Assembly: GCA_963807235.1 (NCBI GenBank)
Contig: CAWEBF010000025.1
Span: 1-64,000, forward strand
Direction: 5' to 3'
DNA from: CAWEBF01 sp963807235
GTDB taxonomy: Bacteria > Acidobacteriota > Vicinamibacteria > Vicinamibacterales > UBA2999
Length of the DNA stretch: 64,000 nucleotides
Of this stretch, positions 29,098 through 38,678 are shown in pieces (positions within the stretch are counted from its first letter, which is position 1; every line of letters begins with the position of its first letter). Under the pieces are notes generated by a model, which did not search any database, was not told where the DNA came from, and saw nothing but the letters and a program-made list of their open reading frames with translations. Both the position numbers and the translations under genes were made by a program.

Positions 29098-30042
29098 ATG
29101 CGCCTTGCGCCGGCACTAACCATTCTCTCGTGCCTCATCGGTACTCCAGTTTTCGCTCAGTGGAGGCCGCCGGCGGACAGCCAGCGATGCCCGTCGAAGT
29201 GGGGCGCCAACGACCAGCGCGGCTCCGGCAACCACATGAAGCCGGAGACGGTGCTGCGAGCGGCTCGCCTCATCAAGACCGGCGAGGTGTTCGAGCTGGG
29301 CCGCGTGCTGAGTGAGACGATGCCGCTTCCCGCCGGCCGCCGCTTCGAGATCATGACCAAGCGCACGCGGAACGACCCGGGCGTCAACAAGCGCGGCTCG
29401 AACGAAGAGCTGGTGGTCTCCGAGATCGGCCAGGTGGGGACGCAGTTCGACATGTTCAGCCACCAGATGATCAACGGCAGCATGTACAACTGCGTGAAGC
29501 TGGACGACGCCGCGACCCGGACGGGCTTCACGAAGATGGGTGTCGAGCAGGTGGGCGCCCTGATGACACGCGGCGTGCTGATCGACGTGGCCGCGCTCAA
29601 GCGCGTGCCCGTGCTTCCCGAGAGCTACGAGATCACGCCTCAGGACCTGCAGCAGGCGCTGGCGGCGCAGAAGCTCACGCTGCAGCCTGGGGACGCCGTG
29701 CTGGTTCACACGGGCTGGGGCACGCTGTGGGGCAAGGACAACGCGCGCTATCAGCGTTCGAGCCCGGGCCTGGGCACGGCCGCCGCCGAGTGGCTGGCCC
29801 GTCAGGACCCGATGCTCGTGGGGGCCGACAACGGCGGGGTGGAGGTGGCGCCGAACCCGGACAAGGAGCTGGCCGGGCCCGGCCACCAGATCTTCCTGGT
29901 CGTGAACGGCATCCACCTGCTGGAGAACCTGCGGCTGGACGAGCTGGCCGCGCGCCAGGCGCACGAGTTCGCGATGGTGGTGCAGCCGTTGAAGATCCAG
30001 GGCGGCACGGGTTCAACCGTCGCGCCGATCGCGATCCGATGA
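29098..30042 (+). CDS. Secreted cyclase family protein (kynurenine formamidase-like)
   Basis: A 314-residue protein of the cyclase family (KynB/isatin hydrolase fold). It has a signal peptide (MRLAPALTILSCLIGTPVFA), the partial metal motif GTQFDMFSH in place of the usual H-x-G-T-H-x-D-x3-H, and GDAVLVHTGWG. Glutamine replaces the central histidine; such variants exist in this family, but the metal site here is not the textbook one. Late segments GADNGGVEV and HQIFLVVNGIHLLENL match the family. AGGAG in the heptanucleotide array sets the start. Confidence 0.85.
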   Translation: MRLAPALTILSCLIGTPVFAQWRPPADSQRCPSKWGANDQRGSGNHMKPETVLRAARLIKTGEVFELGRVLSETMPLPAGRRFEIMTKRTRNDPGVNKRGSNEELVVSEIGQVGTQFDMFSHQMINGSMYNCVKLDDAATRTGFTKMGVEQVGALMTRGVLIDVAALKRVPVLPESYEITPQDLQQALAAQKLTLQPGDAVLVHTGWGTLWGKDNARYQRSSPGLGTAAAEWLARQDPMLVGADNGGVEVAPNPDKELAGPGHQIFLVVNGIHLLENLRLDELAARQAHEFAMVVQPLKIQGGTGSTVAPIAIR

Positions 30043-30043
30043 G

Positions 30044-30080
30044 CGCCCAGAGCCTGAGAGCCCGAGAGCCTAGAGCCGGA
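30044..30080. repeat. Degenerate heptanucleotide array (GCCCAGA type)
   Basis: Units GCCCAGA, GCCTGAGA, GCCCGAGA and GCCTAGA directly after the cyclase stop codon. They have the same composition as the array before that gene. Confidence 0.7.
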
Positions 30081-30092
30081 GCCGCGCGGCAC

Positions 30093-30541
30093 ATGCGTGC
30101 GTCGCTACGCTGCTCGTGGCCGTAGCGGCGGCAGCGAGCGCACAAACGCCGCGGCAGCGGCCGACGAGGCCGCGGTGCGAGCAGTCGTGGCCGCGTACGT
30201 AGACGCACGGCGAGCGCCGCGATCCCGCGGCGATCGGCGCGTTGTTCACGGCCGACGCGGATCAGGTCAACAGCGCCGGCGACTGGCGGCGTGGCCGCGA
30301 GGGCATCGTGAAGGGCACGCTGGAGTCGTCGCAGCGCAATACCGGCGCCAGGCGCATCACGATCAAGGCGGTCAGGTTTCCCTCGGCGAACGTCGCCGTC
30401 GCCGACGGCGACTACGAGATCGGGACGAGATTGATGTGGACGACCTTCGTGATGGTCCGGCAGGCAGAGGGCTGGAAGATTACGGCGATCCGCAACGCGC
30501 TGCACACTTCGACATCACCTGCCGGATCACCACGGCCGTAA
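30093..30541 (+). pseudogene. Secreted SnoaL/DUF4440-like protein, frameshifted
   Basis: Three frames carry successive pieces: a signal peptide (ATLLVAVAAAASAQT), then ADEAAVRAVVAAYVDA, then DPAAIGALFTADADQVNSAG, GREGIVKGTLESSQRNTGA, VRFPSANVAVADGDYEI and FVMVRQAEGWKITAIRNALH. This is the NTF2-like SnoaL fold (DUF4440/SgcJ type). Two or three single-base changes restore one frame from ATG 30093 to TAA 30541. The last ~60 bases overlap the 3' end of the convergent ankyrin gene, so one of the two C-termini is probably wrong in this sequence. Confidence 0.65.
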
Positions 30542-31910
30542 CCGGCGAGCTGACGATGTTCATGCCGCGGTGCACGCCGTCGGCGATCCGCAGCGGCGTC
30601 CAGCCTCTCTTGTTCGGCGTGTTCCACACGTCCATGCGCGCGCTCTTCTCGGCCAGGTAGCGCACCACCGTCGGCACGTGTTTGTAGGCGGCGCCGTGCA
30701 TGGCCGTCTCGCCGTTCTTGTCCACGGCGTTGATGTCGTTCCCGAGCTCGAGCGCCAGCTTCACCGCCTCGAGCACCTCCGGCTCGGTGCCCGGGTCTTC
30801 TCCGGGCGCGTTGGTGCCCAGGCCGGCCGCCACCATGAGCGGAGTGGATCCGTCCTCGTTGGTCAGTCGCGGGTCGGCCCCCAGTTCCGCCAGCAGCTTC
30901 ATCAAGGGGGCATCCGCCGTGCGCGCCGCGAGCAGAAACGGCGAGGCGCCGATCGAATTGAGCGTCGTCACGCCCATGTTCGGGCGCCTGGTCGCACGCG
31001 CATCGAGGCGCGCGCCCTTTGCCGCCAGTGTCCGGACGAACGTCAGGCTGTCCACGTTGCCCGATCCCTCTGGCGCCGGATTGTTGCTGCCGGCGATCCC
31101 GGCCTTGCGCACCCACGACACCTGGTGCAGCGCGGTGTAGCCCTGCGGCGCGGCGTTCGGATCGGCGCCGCGTTCGAGCAGCATGGTCGCGAGCTCGTAG
31201 TGCGCATTGCCGGCGGCCAGCAGGAACGCATTCAGGCCTGTCTCGCCGGGCGCAGGCGCCTCCGATCCCCGGCTGCGCGCGGGCAGCGCGTCGTTCAGGT
31301 TGGCCCCGGCCGCCAGCAGCGCCTGGACCGCCGCGATGCGGCCCTCGCGCGCCGCGAAGAGGAGCGGCGTGAAGCCGCCGCTCGATCGTGCGTGCAGGTT
31401 CGCGCCCGCGCCCACGAGGATCGGAATCACGCCGGCATGACCTTCGGCGGCCGCCCACATCAAGGCCGTCTGCTTGCGCCACCCCTCCGCGGCGTTCGCG
31501 TCCGCCCCTCGCTTCAGCAGCTCCGCGACCGCGTCGGCCTTGCCGGTACGCGCCGCCACCATCAGCGGCGTCTCGCCTTCAGCAGAGGGGCTGTTGGCGT
31601 CCGCCCCTGCCTCGATCAGCATGGCGATCACGGCGGAGTTTCCGTTGACGGACGCCAGCCACAGCGGCGTCGCGCCATAGCGGTTGGCGGCTTTCACGTT
31701 GGCGCCCGCGCGGATGAGCGCCTGCACCATGGCCGGCGCGTCACGCTCGACGGCCCAGTGCAGCGCCGTGGTGCCGTCTGGTTGAGTCGCGTTCACGTCG
31801 GCCTGGCGTGCCGTCAGCGCCTGCACCGCCGCCAGGTCGCCCGCCTTGACAGCGTCGATGAGGCCCTGCGCCTGCGCGGGGCCCGTGTAAAGACAGACGG
31901 CGAGCACCAT
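30480..31910 (-). CDS. Secreted ankyrin-repeat protein (module 2)
   Basis: A 476-residue protein with a short signal peptide (MVLAVCLYTGPAQAQ) and about ten ankyrin repeats (TALHWAVERDAPAMVQALI, ATPLWLASVNGNSAVIAML, TPLMVAARTGKADAVAELL and others). Two spacers interrupt the repeats (ALPARSRGSEAPAPGETG and SNNPAPEGSGNVD). An open frame runs 63 bases further upstream, but that part is encoded by repeat R3, so ATG 31910 is the likelier start. It is the last gene of module 2. The repeats match those of module 1 in order more than in sequence. Its function is unknown and export is predicted. Confidence 0.86.
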   Translation of the reverse strand: MVLAVCLYTGPAQAQGLIDAVKAGDLAAVQALTARQADVNATQPDGTTALHWAVERDAPAMVQALIRAGANVKAANRYGATPLWLASVNGNSAVIAMLIEAGADANSPSAEGETPLMVAARTGKADAVAELLKRGADANAAEGWRKQTALMWAAAEGHAGVIPILVGAGANLHARSSGGFTPLLFAAREGRIAAVQALLAAGANLNDALPARSRGSEAPAPGETGLNAFLLAAGNAHYELATMLLERGADPNAAPQGYTALHQVSWVRKAGIAGSNNPAPEGSGNVDSLTFVRTLAAKGARLDARATRRPNMGVTTLNSIGASPFLLAARTADAPLMKLLAELGADPRLTNEDGSTPLMVAAGLGTNAPGEDPGTEPEVLEAVKLALELGNDINAVDKNGETAMHGAAYKHVPTVVRYLAEKSARMDVWNTPNKRGWTPLRIADGVHRGMNIVSSPVTAVVIRQVMSKCAARCGSP

Positions 31911-31911
31911 G

Positions 31912-31989
31912 CCCCGCGAAGCGGGGCCAAAAGACACTGCTCTAGCGGGGCGGAGCCTTATCTGTCGGTCCACGGCGGAGCCCCGCTAG
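31912..31989 (+). repeat. Double-hairpin intercistronic repeat, copy R3
   Basis: A complete copy: CCCCGCGAAGCGGGG, CCAAAAGACACTGCTCTAG, then arms CGGGGCGGAGCC and GGCGGAGCCCCGCTAG. The terminal CTAG is the stop codon of the upstream DUF1552 gene, and hairpin A ends just before the ankyrin ATG, so the copy fills the whole intercistronic gap. Confidence 0.88.
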
Positions 31990-33324
31990 ACACTCAAGGG
32001 TTCGAGGTTGGGCACGCGTCCCGTGCTGTCCACGAACGTGTCGAGATGCACGCCCACCTTGTCGAGCAACGTCAGGTGGAGATTCGCCAGCGGCGTCGGG
32101 GTGTTGAAGCGGATGTGGCGTCCGCCCTTGAATTGTGCCCCGCGGCCACCAGCCACGACGATCGGCAGGTTCGAGTGGTCGTGGACGTCGGGGTTGCCCA
32201 TGCCGCTGCCCAGCAGATAGAGCGTGTGATCCAGCAGAGAGCCGTCGCCGTCGGGCGTCGCTGCCAGCTTCTCCACCAGGTAGGCGAAGAGCGACACGTG
32301 ATGGGCGTTGATCTTCGCCAGCTTCAGCAGCTTCTCGGGATCGTTCACGTGGTGCGAGACCGGATGGTGCGGCTCGGGCACGCCGATGTGCGGGTAGGTC
32401 CGGGTGCTGGTTTCGCGCGCCAGCTGGAACGTGATGACCCGAGTGACGTCGGCCTGGAGCGCCAGCACCTGCAGGTCGAACATCAGCCGGACGTGGTCCT
32501 CCCAGACGGCGGGCACGCTGGCCGGCCGGGCCAGCTCGGGGAGGTTCGCGGCGTCGGCTTGTTCGGCACGCTGGATCCGCCGTTCGACCTCGCGGACCGA
32601 GTCCAGGGTACTGCCCGACCCGGTTGCGATCACCGGGGCCGAGCTCGCGGCGCAGCCGCGCCAGATCGGCCGTCATCCAGTCCAGGATGCTGCCGCTCTT
32701 CTGCAACTCCGCGCGGCGCCGCTCGGGGCTGCCACCGTCCCCGAACAGGCGTTCGAAGACCACCCGCGGGTCCGCCTCGGTGGGAAGCGGCGCGGTTGGC
32801 GACGACCACGAGAGGTTGTTCTGGTAGGCGCAGGCGTAGCCGTTGTCGCAGTTGCCCACCTGGGCCAGCAAGTCAGTGCCGATCTCGAGCGACGGCAGCG
32901 GCGTCTCTTTGCCGATGGCTTGCGCGGCGATCTGATCCACTGTCGTGCCCAGCTGGTAATCGCTGCCTTCCGTCCGCTTGGCCCTGGAGCAGCTCAGGAA
33001 CGCGCAGTTCGACGAGGCGTGGTTGCCCGTGGTGTAGGCGTTGCGCAGCTCCAGGCCGCTCAGCACGGTCACGTGGTCGAGGACCGGCGTGAGCGAGAGG
33101 AGCGAAGGCGACAGCTGCAACGCGCCGTCGCCTTCCGGCGTCCAGGCGGCCGCGTTCATCCCCATGGGTATGTACACGTAGCCGAGCCTGCGGACCGAGC
33201 CGGCCACCACGCGGGCCTGCGCGGAGAGCGCCGGCACCATGGCGTCGAGAAGCGGCAGGGCGAGCGTGGCGCCCATGCCACGCAGGAACGTACGGCGCGG
33301 AAGCGCCGACTGCGTCACGATCAT
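31986..33324 (-). CDS. Tat-exported DUF1552 (HXXSHH) family protein (module 2), one frameshift
   Basis: A DUF1552 protein of about 445 residues. It has a Tat-type N-terminus (PRRTFLRGMGATLALPLLD), RLGYVYIPMGMNAAAWTPEG, VVFERLFGDGG, the intact family motif in PHHPVSHHVND, and TPDGDGSLLDHTLYLLGSGM. A single inserted base near 32607 breaks the frame between VGQY and LDSVREVE; without it the protein is continuous. The ATG overlaps the stop of the planctomycete-type cytochrome (ATGA). The TAG stop lies in repeat R3. Confidence 0.88.
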
Positions 33325-35753
33325 GGCGTTACCCTCATCAGGAACGGATCGCTCTTCACGATGCCGAGCACGAGCGACGAGAAGCGGTAGTCGGTGGCAG
33401 CCGCCGACCGCACGATCTTGCGCACGGCGGGCGCGTCGTGGAAGTCCAGCCCACGGCCGAGGCCGTAAGTCAGCAGCTTCTCGGTCAGCGTGCCCACGAA
33501 GATCTCGGGCCGGCGCGAGAGCGCCGCGCGCAGCCCGCTCATGCCCGTGAACGCGGAGCCGTCAGGCAGACCTCCGGCGGCATCCACGGCGCCGCCCGAC
33601 TCGGTGCGGACGCGCCAGCGGCCGATTGCGTCGAAGTTTTCCAACGAGAGGCCCGCCGGATCCATGAGCTGATGGCAGCTGGCGCACGCCGGGTTGGCGC
33701 GGTGCTGCGCCATCCGTTCCCGCATCGAGAGCACGCGGCCCTGGCCGTCGGTGTCCTTCAGCACCGGCACGTTGGGAGGCGGCGGCGGAGGCGGCGTGCC
33801 GACGATGTTCTCGAGAATCCACTTGCCCCGGAGCACCGGTGAGGTGCGATTGGCGTACGAGGTGACGGTCAGGACGCTGCCGTGGCCCAGCAGGCCGCCC
33901 CGTTCGCCGTTGTCGGCGAGCGCGACACGCCGGAAGCGGCTCCCGTAGACATTCGGAATGCCGTAGTGCTTTGCCAGCCGCTCGTTGACGAAGGTGTAGT
34001 CGGCGCGCAGCAGGTCCAGCACGTTGCGGTCCTCGCGCATGATGCTCTGGACGAAGAGCTCGGTCTCGCGCCGGAATGCCTGACGCAGGTTGTCGTCGAA
34101 GTCGGTGAACTGCCGCGCATCCGGGCTCACCGCCGCCAGGTTGCGCAGGTACAGCCACTGGCTGGCGAAGTTCGTCACCAGCGCATCGGCGCGGCGGTCG
34201 GCCAGCATGCGGCGCACCTGACGTTCGAAGACCTCCGGCTGCGACAGGCGCCCTGCGGTCGCGACGTCCAGCAGCTCGTCGTCCGGCACGCTGCTCCAGA
34301 GGAAGAACGACAGCCGCGATGCCAGCGCCACCCCGCTGATGCGATAGGCCGTTTGCGGCGCCGCCCCCGCGGGGTCGCGCTCGATGCGAAACAGGAATTC
34401 GGTGCTGGCGAGGACGGAACGCAGCGCCGTCTCGATGCCTTCCTCGAAATCCGCCCGTGCGCGCCCCTCGCGATAGAACCGCATCGGCGCCTCGATGTCG
34501 GCATTGGTGACGGCGCGCCGGAACGCCCTGCGCGCCAGCGTCGAGACGATGCGCCTGGCGCAGGCTTCCTCGGCCGATGTCTCGGTGGGGCGGCACACGA
34601 ACACGCGCCGGCGGCTCGGGGTATCACCCGCGGTACCGCGATCGACCGGGCCGGCGACGGAGATGGAGTAGAGCGCCACCTGCCGGCGGGGGTGCCGGTC
34701 CATGTTGAAGTGCGCCACCGTCGGCTGCCGCTCCGTCTCGTCGAGCGCGAAGGTGCGTCGAGGGAAGGTCACGCCGATGTCGTGCGGCCCGGCCGGCACG
34801 CGGATGCGCACGTGCAGGTCCTTGTCCACCGCCTCGTCGGCGTAGTAGATGCCCATCTGATTCCGGTTGGGCTTCACCGTGAACATCTGCAGGCGCGCGC
34901 CGTCGAGCGACAGCTCCACCTGCTGGGGCTCTGTCAGCCCCTCCACGTTCTCGTTGCGATCGCGCGCCAGACGTATCTGAATCTCGTAGATGCCGGCGAG
35001 TGGAAACGCGTAGCGAGTCACCGCCCCGCCACGCGATCCGAGTGGCAGGCCCTCCAGGTGATCTTCCTGCGTCAAGTCCGCCGGGAGGACGAGCAAGTGG
35101 TTGACTGGTGACACCAGCGGAGCGCCGACGGCGGCCCGGCTCACCTTCTGCGCCGCCGCCAGATACCGTTCCAGGAGCGTCGGCGAAAGGTCCGTCGTGC
35201 TCACGTTGTCGAAGCCGTGGCTGGCGTCGTCCTTCGGCAAGAGCGCCGCCACGTCCACGTCGAGCGCCAGGATGTCACGCACCGCGTTCTGGTATTCAGC
35301 GCGGCTCAGGCGCCGGAAGGTCTCGACGCGGCCGGGGTTGGGACGCGCCGCCGCGGCGCGATCCAGCGCCCCTTCGAGGTGCGCCACCAGCGCGTCGTAG
35401 CTGGCATCGGACGGCTTTGGCGCGCCGGCCGGCGGCATCATGCGGCTGCGCAGCTTCCTGACCACCTTTTCCCAGGTGGCGGCATCGGCGGCGGGCTGCG
35501 CCACGTCGAGCCCCTCGAGCGAGAGGCCGCCGGTCTTCAGACGGGTGTTGTGGCAGCTGACGCAGTAGCGGTCCAGGTCCGCCTGCTGGCTGGCGGGGGA
35601 GGACGTCTCCTGCGCCACGAGGCCGATCGTGGCGAGGAGCACGAGACCGCCGACTGACGGCGCCGCGGGCGCTAGGACAACCCATCGGGCCTCCAAGGCC
35701 CGTACCTTAGGCGCCCGGCGGGCCCGGCGCAAGCGGATTTTCGGGCTCGCCAA
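33321..35753 (-). CDS. Planctomycete-type cytochrome c, DUF1587/1595/1592/1588/1585 (module 2), intact
   Basis: The only uninterrupted copy, about 810 residues. In order: signal peptide (GGLVLLATIGLVAQ), heme motif CVSCHN, DUF1587 (FRRLSRAEYQNAVRDIL), a carbohydrate-binding-like region, DUF1595, DUF1592 (SRLSFFLWSSVPDDELL, then NFASQWLYLRNL), DUF1588 with CASCHQLMDPAGLSLE and DUF1585 (GLGRGLDFHDAPAVRKI). Starts before the signal peptide are TTG only (35753 taken; a TTG nearer the signal peptide is possible). It is divergent from the aminotransferase with 32 bases between starts. It serves as the reference for reading the frameshifts in modules 1 and 3. Confidence 0.9.
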   Translation of the reverse strand: MASPKIRLRRARRAPKVRALEARWVVLAPAAPSVGGLVLLATIGLVAQETSSPASQQADLDRYCVSCHNTRLKTGGLSLEGLDVAQPAADAATWEKVVRKLRSRMMPPAGAPKPSDASYDALVAHLEGALDRAAAARPNPGRVETFRRLSRAEYQNAVRDILALDVDVAALLPKDDASHGFDNVSTTDLSPTLLERYLAAAQKVSRAAVGAPLVSPVNHLLVLPADLTQEDHLEGLPLGSRGGAVTRYAFPLAGIYEIQIRLARDRNENVEGLTEPQQVELSLDGARLQMFTVKPNRNQMGIYYADEAVDKDLHVRIRVPAGPHDIGVTFPRRTFALDETERQPTVAHFNMDRHPRRQVALYSISVAGPVDRGTAGDTPSRRRVFVCRPTETSAEEACARRIVSTLARRAFRRAVTNADIEAPMRFYREGRARADFEEGIETALRSVLASTEFLFRIERDPAGAAPQTAYRISGVALASRLSFFLWSSVPDDELLDVATAGRLSQPEVFERQVRRMLADRRADALVTNFASQWLYLRNLAAVSPDARQFTDFDDNLRQAFRRETELFVQSIMREDRNVLDLLRADYTFVNERLAKHYGIPNVYGSRFRRVALADNGERGGLLGHGSVLTVTSYANRTSPVLRGKWILENIVGTPPPPPPPNVPVLKDTDGQGRVLSMRERMAQHRANPACASCHQLMDPAGLSLENFDAIGRWRVRTESGGAVDAAGGLPDGSAFTGMSGLRAALSRRPEIFVGTLTEKLLTYGLGRGLDFHDAPAVRKIVRSAAATDYRFSSLVLGIVKSDPFLMRVTP

Positions 35754-35785
35754 TCAATTGCCCGATATTCTCGGGGGAATACCCG

Positions 35786-36955
35786 ATGGCCGACTGGCGC
35801 AGCCACTGGCACGAGATGGGCGTGGTGTATCTCAACGTCGCCGCCCAGGCCCCGATGCCGCGCGTGGCGATCGCCGCCGCCGAGCGGGCCGTGGCTGCGA
35901 AGAAGACCCCGCACATCGTGCCGGAATCGGACTACTTCGGGCTGTCGAACCGCGTGCGGGCGTCTCTGGCGTCGCTCATCGGTGGACAGGCCGAGGAGGT
36001 CGCCCTGACCACCGGGGCCAGCGCCGGCCCAGCCACGCTGGCGATGACCCTGCCGTGGCGTGCGGGCGACGAGGTGCTCACGACAACAGGAGAGTTCCCC
36101 CTGCAGTTCACTGTGTGGGGCCCGATGGCCGAGCGGGAAGGCGTCGTGCTTCGGTCGGTCGCGCCCTCCGGCCGCTTCGTGGCTGCCGACGATCTGATCG
36201 CGGCGCTCGGGCCGCGCACTCGTCTCGTGTCGGTAAGCCTGGTGCGGTTCGAAGACGGATCGCTGCTGGACGCGCAACGGCTGGCCGAGGCGTGCCACGC
36301 CCGCGGCGCGTGGCTGTGTCTCGACGTCAGCCAGTGCTGCGGGGCCGTGCCGATCGACGTCGCGTCCCTGGGTGCCGACTTCCTCACGTGCGCCGGGTAC
36401 AAGTGGCTCCTCAGTCCGTTCGGCACCGGCTTCTTCTGGCTGAAGCGTGAGCACCTGCAGACCGTGCGGCCGGGCCCCTTTTACTGGATGGCCACCGAAG
36501 GCGCGCGTGACTTTGGCTCGATGGAGTTTTTGGATCCGAAGCCGGTCACGGGTGCGAGCCGCTGGGATGCGCCCGAGTGGAACAGCTTGTTCAATCTCAA
36601 CCTGGCGGCGATGGAGGCGGCGGTCGCGTTCGTCCAGCGCGCGGGGCCGGAAGCCGTGCGCACGCACACTCAGGCGCTCGTCGATCGGATGTTCACGGGT
36701 CTCGCCGGGAGCGAGGTGGAACTGGCCAGCCCTGCGGATCCGTCGCGCCGTGGACCATTCGGGTGCTTCAGGGCCCGGAGTCTGGAGCAGACCCGGGCGC
36801 TCTACGACAGGCTGATCCAGCAGGGCGTCATCGTCAGCCTTCGCGAAGGCAACATCCGCGTGTCGCCCTACCTGTACAACACCGAGGACGACATCGATCG
36901 CCTGCTCGCCGTCGTCGCTGCCGGTCAGGGCGCCGGGCTGACCTCGAACAGATAG
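35786..36955 (+). CDS. Class V aminotransferase (PLP-dependent, selenocysteine-lyase/cysteine-desulfurase-like)
   Basis: A 389-residue PLP enzyme of aminotransferase class V. It has TTGASAGPATLAMTLP (phosphate and cofactor loop), WLCLDVSQCCGAVPID (aspartate that pairs with the pyridine nitrogen), CAGYKWLLSPFGTGFFW (Schiff-base lysine) and NIRVSPYLYNTEDDID at the C-terminus. No SufS- or IscS-type active-site cysteine loop is obvious, so a lyase or kynureninase-like role is as likely as desulfurase. GGGGGAAT lies just before the ATG. The 3' end overlaps the convergent membrane-protein gene by about 30 bases. Confidence 0.87.
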   Translation: MADWRSHWHEMGVVYLNVAAQAPMPRVAIAAAERAVAAKKTPHIVPESDYFGLSNRVRASLASLIGGQAEEVALTTGASAGPATLAMTLPWRAGDEVLTTTGEFPLQFTVWGPMAEREGVVLRSVAPSGRFVAADDLIAALGPRTRLVSVSLVRFEDGSLLDAQRLAEACHARGAWLCLDVSQCCGAVPIDVASLGADFLTCAGYKWLLSPFGTGFFWLKREHLQTVRPGPFYWMATEGARDFGSMEFLDPKPVTGASRWDAPEWNSLFNLNLAAMEAAVAFVQRAGPEAVRTHTQALVDRMFTGLAGSEVELASPADPSRRGPFGCFRARSLEQTRALYDRLIQQGVIVSLREGNIRVSPYLYNTEDDIDRLLAVVAAGQGAGLTSNR

Positions 36956-38587
36956 TCCGATCCGACTCGCGCCGCCAGGCGCACCTTGGGGTTGGCCGAC
37001 GCGGCGTCGATGATGCCGCGATCCTCACGCGGCAAGCGGTCCGCGTGCACCACCACGTACTGCACGCCCAGGGCCGCGACAGCCGCAGGGTCTGACGCGA
37101 AGGCACGAATCTTCGCGACGACCTCCGGCTGATTCGGCGGCTCGCTGCGCCCGAAGCCGTTGACGATCGGCCGCCAGTGCGCGGTCGAGTAGTACAGGTA
37201 GTCGCCGCCCAGGAACCAATCCTGCCTGTCGCGATACTCGGGCAGCGACGCAATTGCGCGCGCCGCGCGGACCTCCGGCGTCCGGTAAATGGCCGGAATG
37301 GGGTGCACCTCGGGCTTGCCGGCGGGAAAGTCCACGACGAACCACTCGAGCAGCATGAGCGGTACGATCGCGGCCAGCACCGTGGTCCCACGTCGCCCCG
37401 CCCGCGCCGAAATCCACGACGCGCCAAGCGCGGCCAGTCCGGCCAGCCCCAGCATGCACACGAGCGCGAAGCGCGCTGGCGCCCGCATGCCCGAGAAGCC
37501 CGGCAGGCTCGCCAGCCAGCCAAACGGCGCCAGGGCCGGTCCCCCAAGCAGCGGCGGGGCAGGTCCCAGCGACAGCAGGAACCCGGCCGCGCCGAGGAGC
37601 GGAAACACCCACGCGAGCTTCGGGATCCGCCGGTCCGTGACGAGCGCGACAAGCCCGAGGAGCCCAAGGCCAATGGCGATCCATCCCGCGAAGAGCGTCG
37701 TCTCGCCGTAGATCGAGCGCGGCCGCGAGTCGATGCCGGCCCGCCACGCCCGGCCCAGAAGGGTGTTCTCCGGCGGGATGAGATACGCCTCGACGTCGGC
37801 AGAGAACGCCGCCGCCTCGGCGGGATTGGCGCGAAGACCCACATACGGACGGGCGAGCGGATACATGCACGCAGCCGCGATGGCGGCCGCACCCGCCAGA
37901 TGCACTATTCGCTGCCGCCACGCGCCGCCGGCGCGCGCGGTCACGGCGACCACAAGGCCCACGATCAGGTTGACGAGCGCCACCATCACGGCCACGTACC
38001 AGGAGGTCAGCAGTCCCATCAACACCACGGCGAGCCACACCGCGGCGCGCCCGATAGTCGGGCGGACGAACCAGCGCTCCAGCAGCAGCGCCGACAGCGG
38101 AAGGGGCCACAGCCAGATCAGATGCAGGTGGCCGTGCGCGTGCAGCATCACGAAGAACGAGCAGGCGAACACCAGGCTGCCGAGAAACGCCGGCAGCGCG
38201 TGGATGTCGAACCGGCGCAGCCATGCAAACGCCGCGAGGCCGTTCAGGAAAAACGCCAGCCACCACGTGGCGTTGTAGGCGAGCACCGGAGAGGCGCCGG
38301 CCGCTGCCCAGGGCAGCGTGGCGAAGCTCACACCCAGCAGATGCTCGTTGTAGCGGAGCGATTCGGACGCGGGGAAGAAGACGTTGGCGTCGAAGAGCGG
38401 CAGGCCGTTCAGGACGAGCGTGGTTCGCCCACGCCGTGGTCCAGATGATGAGACGCGCGTCGCCCCCGTAGCTCGAGCCGGCGAAGTGGGTGTAGTTGAC
38501 GAACGGCCATGTCATCACCGCCGTCAAAACGGCGTAGGCGATGACGACGGCCGCTCGCCGCACCAGAAAACTTGACCTCTTGAACAA
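36925..38587 (-). CDS. Polytopic membrane protein, probable GT-C-type glycosyltransferase, one frameshift
   Basis: About 553 residues with ten or more hydrophobic helices, for example AAVVIAYAVLTAVMTWPFV at the N-terminus, then FLGSLVFACSFFVMLHAHGHL and WIAIGLGLLGLVALV. Early loops contain YGGDARLIIWTTAWANHA and FPASESLRYNEHLLG. This resembles large uncharacterised membrane glycosyltransferase-like proteins (ArnT/YfhO-type topology). No catalytic residues can be assigned with certainty. A one-base insertion near 38417 separates the first ~57 residues from the rest. Repeat R4 lies 15 bases upstream of the start. Confidence 0.7.
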
Positions 38588-38602
38588 GTCAAGTTTTCTC
38601 GG

Positions 38603-38678
38603 CCCCGCGAAGCGGGGCCAAAAGATACTGCCCTAGCGAGGCGGAGCCTTTCATGAATGCGGGGCGGAGCCTCGCTAG
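38603..38678 (+). repeat. Double-hairpin intercistronic repeat, copy R4
   Basis: CCCCGCGAAGCGGGG, CCAAAAGATACTGCCCTAG, then arms CGAGGCGGAGCC and GGCGGAGCCTCGCTAG. The terminal CTAG contains the TAG stop of the DUF2306 gene, and the other end is 15 bases before the membrane-protein start. Confidence 0.88.
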
